Below, piece after piece: positions 59,101 through 64,000 of a stretch of DNA of 64,000 nt. The position numbers and the translations under genes are program-made. Numbering within the stretch: position 1 is the first letter of the stretch; each line of letters starts with the position of its first letter. Origin of the DNA: Eudromia elegans (Eukaryota > Chordata > Aves > Tinamiformes > Tinamidae); contig PTEX01000236.1 in NCBI GenBank assembly GCA_003342815.1, positions 1 through 64,000 of the forward strand. The letters run 5' to 3'. Below the pieces are notes generated by a model, which was not told the origin of the DNA, made no database searches, and was given only the letters and a program-made list of their open reading frames with translations.

Positions 59101-62100
59101 TCCATGGCTGAGCTACGAATGAGCCTTTTATTCAGGCACAAATTGCTCCAAATAGTCAATAGGTGGGTTTTTTTTGTTGGGTTTTTTTGTTTTGTTTTGT
59201 TTTGGGGTTTTTTTTGCATCAAGTGAGAACCAAACAAGGGTGGAAAGAGCCTCAGACACTCTGATTGGGTCTCTTACATAAGGTCCTGCCTGGGCAATCC
59301 CCCAAAACTGGGGTGTGAGAAGGTGAGTAGCCAAGAGTCTCTTGGACCCTGTGACTCTGCTCGTACAGGGCTCTTGTCTCAGGGATCTCCCCTGTGGTCC
59401 CTCCTCGCTGCTGTTTCTGGACTCCACTCTCTTTCACTGTTTGTTATTGAAGCCTTTGCGGCAGGTGGTGACAGAGACAGTTTCCTTCCTTCGTCCCAGA
59501 GAGCTGTAGGAAGCCAGCGATGGGTAAAGACATGTTTTGCTTTTCTCTTCCTTTCATTGTGGCTCTGTTTAACTGCTTTCTGTCTGGTGGTTATGGACCT
59601 GAGCTGTCATTGCCACATAAGCTGCAGGATGGGGTATTGGAGGCTCATTTTTGGTGCCTCTAAATGGCTCTTCAAACTATGCAGCCTGGAGGAGACGATA
59701 AGCTACAATCTCAGCAGCTCCTCTCCTCCTCTGGGACCTTGGCTTTGCAGCATCTGTCTCAGCCACAGGGTGAGAAGAAGCAGTCTCATGGTCTACCTCA
59801 GATTTACCAAACCTACTGAGTTCCTCAGGGAAAGGGGCAGGTCCCTGCATTGTTAATGATGCTTTGATTTGTATGGTGGTCATGCCAAGACCCACCAGCA
59901 AGGACCAAGGCCACATTAGGCCAGGCACTGTGCAGACCTAGGTCCTCTAATGACTGCTCATTAGCTGTTGCTTCTCTGCTGTCAGCAGCTCCCCTTCAAA
60001 GCCCTCTGGAAAGCATCTGTATCATCCACTACTGCTGCCTGTTTTATCCCTCCTGCTGCTATCACATCCCCCTTTAAACACTTAAACTCCATTTGTCTTT
60101 TTGCAGAAGATCACAAGTTCCATGGGCTTGCTGGGCCTGTAACCCCATCAGAGAAATTTTTTCAAGCCAGAAGAAATCTCCGCTTGGCCTCATGAAATCT
60201 GGACTTTCGCCTTTGATCTCCTGCTGCTTCAGTTCCCCCCCCTCTTCACAAAGCAGATCCACATCCTGCAAGACGTAAGGAAATGCAACGGCTGCTTGTG
60301 AAGGCCTGGGATAGGAAAGTGAGGAGCACTGGAGGTAAGCACGGAGGGGAAGGGATGGCTTCGTCTTTGGAGAAGGCTGGGACTGAGTCTGGAAGACATG
60401 GGGCCATTTCTAGCAGCACGGCTGAATAAAACAGGACCAGGCTGGCTTGCCAGGGGAGCTCTCCGAAGCAGGGTCCCAAAGAGGTGACCCTGCAGTGAAG
60501 AGCTAGGGCACATGCACCAAAAGAGCCTGTTCAGGATGAATGGGCAGCTTTGTGCTGGATGCATCTGCTCACACTATGAATGGGTGTGCAGGACTGTACA
60601 CAGGCAGCCACAGAGGGAGGGTAGCCAGCCAGGTCCCATTCAGACATCTCTGTACAGACTCCTTAATGTAGGTGTCCTTATTTGAAGCTGAATCCTGCCT
60701 GTATCAGTCACCCATGGTGAGAAGAAACGAGATGCCTGTGCAGGGGTGGGTTCACTTTTCCCTGGCTGGGAAGAGTGGGGAGATGCTGATTTGCAGCAAG
60801 CGTGCAGGGACAGCGACCATCCTTCCTGGAGCCATCACGAGATGGCGCTCAGAAATAAAACTTATCTGTGGAAAAAAAGAAATCAAGTGATGCTACCCTA
60901 GGACAAATGAACCCTCCCAGACTTCAGCATTCAGTCTACCCATGAAACATCTGCACCCTGGCAGGACCTGAAGTATCTCAGGGGTTAATCATTCAGCACT
61001 GCCTGCCAATTAGCTGCTATTATCTTCATTTTATGGGTGAGTGAAGGAAGACCTCCAGGAAGACCTCCTCACATCACCGCCACCGCGCAGCCGGGCTTAG
61101 TGCGCTAACCACCGATCACCGCAACCACTTCTTGCTCCGCTGCGGGTGCTGCCAAAGGCCAGGTCATCCCTGCCCAGAGCCTGGGCAGTTGGTGGGGGGA
61201 GTTGCTGTGGACCAAGGCCCAGCTTTCGGTCCATCCTCCTGCAGGTCTTAGCAACTCTTCCCTTACGAGAGGTGTCCGACAGCTGCAGCATCGCAAAGCC
61301 TTTTTACGCACTGTCCCATTAAATCCAGCTGAAGTTCATTTTCTCCCTCCTCCTCCTGTTTCTATTTATTTATTTATTTAGGTAGTGACAGGCAGCTGCA
61401 GTAGGAAAATACAGCAGAGGTTCCAGCCCGGTCCCTGGTCTCCCACCACACCAGCTGGGCTCGGACAGCTTCTCCCTTGGTCCCTCCTCATGCTCCCACG
61501 TGCCAAAACTCCTCAAGCCAAAACTCCTCACTATTTAAGGCAACTGGCTCGCTCTGAGGGTGGAGAGTTGCTGTTCACTCATAAATATCACGGGCTGCTG
61601 CATGCCTTTGCCTGAGCACTGGGCTGCATAAACGCCATCTGAAACAGCACAGGGGTGGTGAGAAACCCACCCGCCTGTCCTTGCTGTTGGGTTTCCTTAT
61701 GAGAGGATTAAAGGTAGTAATTAGGACCCTACTTGCTGAAGACGGAGTGTAAAGTGAGGAGAGGATGACCCTGAGGCGAGAAATTCCTGGCCAGTGTTTC
61801 CAGCTCTCCACTGTTCCTCCTCCACAGCTCTCAGGCAAAGAGTGGGTTACAGACACAGAATCACCCCAAAATGAAGGAGCCTTTAGGTGCCCTTCTCCTG
61901 CAGGCTCATCTCTCTAAGCCACCTTTTTCTACCTATTCGAGGCACCTCAAGGTGCCCAGACACTCTCCTTCAACCCTCTTCCAAATGGGAATCTGCGTCT
62001 CATCACACCTTGTCCTGCAAACGTGGAGAACTCTTGATCCTTCACCTCCCTGCAACATCTCATGTAGCAGAGGCCTCTTATTGCACCTCCCCACCGCTCT

Positions 62101-62818
62101 GTGTCCTCCAGACCGTGCTAGTCTGGCAGCCCTTCCTCAGGGCTCCTCCGGATGTGTGGGGACACAGAGAGGCTCTGCAATCCCTCTGTGAACAGTGGGA
62201 CTGGTGGGATGGAGGCTGCCCTGCCAAGGCTGCTCTGAATCACACAGCGAGCCAGAACATCCTGCCAAAATACTCCAGAGCTGGGAAACGGGATGCTCAG
62301 AGCTACCACCGCCCTCCTTTGCCTGATGCTTGGTCTCTGACTTGGAGCCTGTGCCTCGGTGGGGCGGAGAAGGCAATTAGAGCTGGATGGGGCTGTGGGA
62401 GCTCTCTAGTGCAGCCTCCAGCTCCAAGCAGGTCAGCTCTGAAATCACCCCAGGTTGCTCATGTCTTTGTGCAGTTGGGTCTTGAAACCCTCTGAGGATG
62501 GAGTCAGCTCTCCCCCGCCTTCCCCCGGCCCGCCCTTGGTTATCCTCCAAGATTCGCCCCCAGAAAGCCGGCAGTACCTTGCGTTTTCCGACTTTCTACT
62601 CATGCACTGGTGCAGGAAAAGGTAGTCCTGAGGGGCGCTGGCAGACAGGGTGGTCTGGATGTGGTTGGCCGGCGAGTCGAAGGTGAACAAGGTGGGCTGG
62701 CTGGAGTGGGAGGGCGCGGAGGACTTGCGGTCCCGGAGGAGGTGGTGGTTGGAGCCGCTCAGCTCGGCCGGGGAGGAACGCGGAGCGTGGTTCATGGCCG
62801 CGATGCTCCTCAGGGTAT
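49977..62818 (-). CDS. GAB2: GRB2-associated-binding protein 2 (docking adaptor), 3' part of gene
   Basis: GAB2 is a cytoplasmic docking protein. After receptor activation it is tyrosine phosphorylated and recruits PI3K p85 and SHP2, while GRB2 SH3 domains hold it through proline-rich sites. Eight exons on the minus strand join in frame: 62818-62578, 57934-57348, 56147-56053, 55081-54802, 53694-53604, 51711-51609, 50736-50611 and 50120-49977, about 555 codons to the TAG. Human GAB2 has 676 residues; the missing N-terminal part, including the PH domain, lies right of 64000. Visible motifs are RKSSAPS (Akt-type site), RSASF and RRNTLP (14-3-3 type), PPPRPPKP and PPPVNRNLKPDRK (GRB2 SH3), NYVPM, YIPM and NYVAM (p85), and VDYLALDF and VDYVQVD (SHP2). 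No defect is seen. Confidence 0.97.
50121..50610 (-). other. GAB2: GAB2 last intron
   Basis: A 490-base intron. Nothing else was recognised. Confidence 0.85.
50611..50736 (-). CDS. GAB2: GAB2 exon with VDYLALDF
   Basis: Acceptor TGCACTAG|CAA and donor AGAAAG|GTACAT. The 42 codons QNPISASPVPSGTNSPAPKK and SSGSVDYLALDFQPSSPGPH include the proximal SHP2-binding tyrosine (50658-50656). Phase 0 at both ends. Confidence 0.97.
50737..51608 (-). other. GAB2: GAB2 intron
   Basis: An 872-base intron with no recognised feature. Confidence 0.85.
51609..51711 (-). CDS. GAB2: GAB2 exon with SEENYVAM
   Basis: Acceptor TCGTTGCAG|CCA and donor GCCATG|GTAAGC. It encodes QTFNAGSLQYCRPVSSQSIT and STDSGDSEENYVAM. 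The third p85 motif reads YVAM where mammals have YVPM. YxxM is still satisfied. Phase 2 start, phase 0 end. Confidence 0.96.
51712..53603 (-). other. GAB2: GAB2 intron
   Basis: A 1.9 kb intron with a T-rich run near 52698-52730. No other feature was recognised. Confidence 0.85.
53604..53694 (-). CDS. GAB2: GAB2 exon PLDLRNNTVIDELPF
   Basis: Acceptor TCTCTCAG|CAA and donor CCTAC|GTGAGT. The 91 nt encode AKPSPLDLRNNTVIDELPFK and SPVTKSWSRP. Phase 1 start, phase 2 end. Confidence 0.96.
53695..54801 (-). other. GAB2: GAB2 intron
   Basis: A 1.1 kb intron with no recognised feature. Confidence 0.85.
54802..55081 (-). CDS. GAB2: GAB2 exon with two p85 motifs and a GRB2 SH3 site
   Basis: Donor GGAAAG|GTAAGA. 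The acceptor is a tandem CAG|CAG|GCC, so the exon may start at 55081 (GCC) or three bases earlier, adding one Gln. It encodes SADSEDNYVPMNPGSS, QSLYIPMSPGPHHFD and EIQPPPVNRNLKPDRK. The p85 tyrosines are at 55033-55031 and 54961-54959. The PxxxRxxKP motif is the atypical GRB2 C-terminal SH3 site. Phase 0 start, phase 1 end. Confidence 0.96.
55082..56052 (-). other. GAB2: GAB2 intron
   Basis: A 971-base intron with no recognised feature. Confidence 0.85.
56053..56147 (-). CDS. GAB2: GAB2 exon SSCETYEYP
   Basis: Acceptor GTTGCAG|CTT and donor TACCTG|GTAAGT. The 95 nt encode ASSCETYEYPQHGGSGAVQS and IESMNDGYNSYL. Phase 1 start, phase 0 end. Confidence 0.96.
56148..57347 (-). other. GAB2: GAB2 intron
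   Basis: A 1.2 kb intron with no recognised feature. Confidence 0.85.
57348..57934 (-). CDS. GAB2: GAB2 large central exon
   Basis: Acceptor TTCCTCAG|GAG and donor CACAGAG|GTGAGT. The 587 nt encode RSASFSQATRSSFFMRSDTA, GNGHCVNGVSGQVHGFYSLP, DNEEVYTFKTPNNTLCKEFG, QIPRTFTLDKNHNALAVGAS, the GRB2 SH3 site PPPRPPKPGQ and MAATIPRRNTLPTVENSRLH. RSASF and RRNTLP correspond to the known 14-3-3 sites. Phase 2 start, phase 1 end. Confidence 0.97.
58130..58325 (+). mobile_element. LTR fragment of the same family as the provirus
   Basis: The reverse complement matches 7951-8130 of the 3' LTR: TTTATCAATGTGGAC against TTTATTAATATGGGC, TGGCAAGGTCACTTATTATT against TGGCAAGGTCATTTATTATT, and TTACTTCATGGGG against TTACTGCATGGAG. 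The fragment is therefore in the opposite orientation to the provirus. It keeps the start of the block missing from the 5' LTR. The LTR polyadenylation signal is mutated (GATAAA on the plus strand). It is a solo or truncated LTR inside a GAB2 intron. Confidence 0.85.
59165..59215. repeat. T-rich TTTTG simple repeat
   Basis: T runs are broken by single G or GGG, with three TTTTG units. A simple repeat only. Confidence 0.9.
61362..61380. repeat. (TTTA)n microsatellite
   Basis: Four to five TTTA units. Confidence 0.9.
62385..62510 (-). mobile_element. CR1 LINE fragment, reverse orientation, diverged
   Basis: The plus strand follows the reverse CR1 order with substitutions: 'gtgcagcctccagctccaag', 'ccaggttgctcatgtc', 'gttgggtcttgaaaccctc', 'gaggatggag'. 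It ends about 70 bases from a GAB2 splice donor. Confidence 0.6.
62578..62818 (-). CDS. GAB2: GAB2 exon after the PH domain
   Basis: Acceptor CCCACGCAG|ATA and donor CGCAAG|GTACTG. The 241 nt encode TLRSIAAMNHAPRSSPAELS, LLRDRKSSAPSHSSQPTLFT and SAPQDYLFLHQCMSRKSENA. RDRKSSAPS corresponds to the Akt site region of the family. The phase 1 start shows that an upstream exon, not in the window, supplies the first base. Confidence 0.97.
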
Positions 62819-64000
62819 CTGCGTGGGGAGAGAGCACACCAGGTCACGTATGTTTGCCAGCTCGCATCCGTCCTAGCAGCTTCAGCCATCGTGCTGGCTC
62901 TTGGGTGGCCCTAGGTCTCCTGGGGGTTGAGGACAGAGCTGGTGGGAGGCAATTCAAGCAGCTTGACACCACAGACAGGCTTCCTAGCCACTGGATCAAC
63001 CTGTCCCAAAGGACTAGGACAATCCAGTGACTACTAGCCACATTCCTCACGTGCCCTTCCTGAACTTGAAAGAGGCACATCAAGGCTGCAGGTCTGGCTT
63101 TTGGTGTCCCTCTGCAGGCCCTTGGTTGGGAAGGGGAGCAAAGCAAGTGTGCCAGGGACCTTCTCAGTGGGAGCTCCACCACCTTTGCCTGTGAGGGGCT
63201 GGGAGGTAGCTCATGCCCCTAGGATTTGCCTTCGTTTTCCTCATAAATGCTGCTTTACCAATGTGCTCTGGCACTTACAGAGATCTGTTGGGTTTGCTTG
63301 TGGTTTTGCAGTCAAAGAGAGCCAGCCCCGCCACCCTGTTTGCAGCAAATGCACCCATAGGCACCAGCTGGGGAAAATATTGAGGTGTTTCATCATATTT
63401 AGGTTATTAAGTGACTATGTTAGGTGACTGCAGCTCTCTCAGCTCCTGCATCATGCTGAGCTTATCTCAGCCAACGTGATTTCTTTCCATAACTCTGTCT
63501 ATGGTCATTGCTGCAACCATTTTATAAGAAGGTAAACTGAGGCATGGGCCAGGAAAATGGACGGGCGCAAGGGGCAGCAGAGACCAGAAGGAATTCCCAA
63601 GTTCCTCAACTTTTAATCAATTTTGTGACTTCAAAAAGCTTTCTGCAGCTTTCTGCTAGCAAAATGGGAGGCAGACACAAAGTTTAGCTTCCAGTTCCTC
63701 CTTCTCTTTGTGCAGGGGAAAATAAATGCACTTTAGAATTAAACTTATTTCCACTTAGAGTATCCTAGAGGTCAGGAATCATCACTCTGCTACTCCAGCT
63801 CACTGATTAATGAACTCCAGGAATCTGAACAAGGAATGAATTTTTACAGCCAAGCTGAAAACCCAATAAAAAAAAAAAAGAAAAAAAGAATAAAAAAGAA
63901 TCAGGCTGAAGAATATATTGGAAAAGATGATCCATCTTGGGCTCCAGAAGCTGCAGTGATCTCCCTGCCATGGATGCACTCCCAGTGTGGAGAAAACGCT
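62819..64000 (-). other. GAB2: GAB2 intron, continues beyond the window
   Basis: No PH-domain coding sequence is seen up to the window edge. An A-rich run lies at about 63870-63900. Confidence 0.75.

Larger units (their letters stand above)
57935..62577 (-). other. GAB2: GAB2 intron
   Basis: A 4.6 kb intron with an LTR fragment (58130-58325), a TTTTG-rich run (about 59165-59215), a TTTA microsatellite (61362-61380) and a CR1 fragment close to the next exon (about 62385-62510). No gene was recognised. Confidence 0.8.

Noticed and set aside
59323-59856. 177-codon plus-strand frame in a GAB2 intron
   Set aside because: No recognisable domain, composition not protein-like, and no support from splice or start context.
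61871-62495. 106- and 202-codon plus-strand frames
   Set aside because: Intronic sequence of GAB2, partly overlapping a CR1 fragment, with no family match.
1-64000. tRNA, rRNA, CRISPR or bacterial-type operon features
   Set aside because: None were recognised. The window is vertebrate nuclear DNA.

Overview
The window is a piece of a bird nuclear genome. The evidence is the set of CR1 LINE copies on both strands, a class III-like endogenous retrovirus, and two vertebrate genes in the tail-to-tail arrangement known from amniotes. It carries all coding exons of USP35 on the + strand and the 3' two thirds of GAB2 on the - strand. I assigned both genes by reading the translated exons and joining them at GT/AG sites. 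Every junction keeps the reading frame. The species cannot be named from the sequence.

Layout. 1-4.2 kb: AT-rich sequence without a recognisable gene, with one CR1 tail. 4.25-4.56 kb: CpG island with a ZNF143-type motif and good splice donors facing both ways, probably the USP35 promoter and perhaps also that of a divergent gene off the left edge. 4.6-5.7 kb: G-rich minisatellite. 7.95-13.32 kb: a degraded, internally deleted provirus on the - strand, with both LTRs. 14.5-15 kb: a long poly-T tract that could be the tail of a minus-strand retrocopy. 15.56-16.93 kb: a decayed CR1 with reverse transcriptase remnants. 20.27-38.8 kb: ten coding exons of USP35 (999 codons plus stop), with a 3' UTR to about 40.4 kb. 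40.4-43 kb: a convergent intergenic stretch. 43-50 kb: GAB2 3' UTR and flank. 49.98-62.82 kb: eight GAB2 coding exons. The PH-domain exons lie beyond the right edge.

Function. USP35 is a deubiquitinase with its Cys, His and Asn/Asp catalytic boxes intact. GAB2 is a docking adaptor with its proline-rich GRB2 sites, three YxxM (PI3K p85) motifs and two C-terminal SHP2-type tyrosine motifs. The two genes are neighbours and share no known pathway; they converge at their 3' ends.

The more unusual points are as follows. The provirus has a pol-env deletion junction and two LTRs with different private deletions. A related LTR fragment sits about 45 kb away in a GAB2 intron in the opposite orientation. 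A long (TTTTA)n array lies directly against a USP35 splice acceptor. A possible poly(A) retrocopy is present, which is rare in birds. GAB2 has a NAGNAG acceptor, and one of its p85 motifs reads YVAM instead of YVPM. I saw no convincing wholly new biological system.
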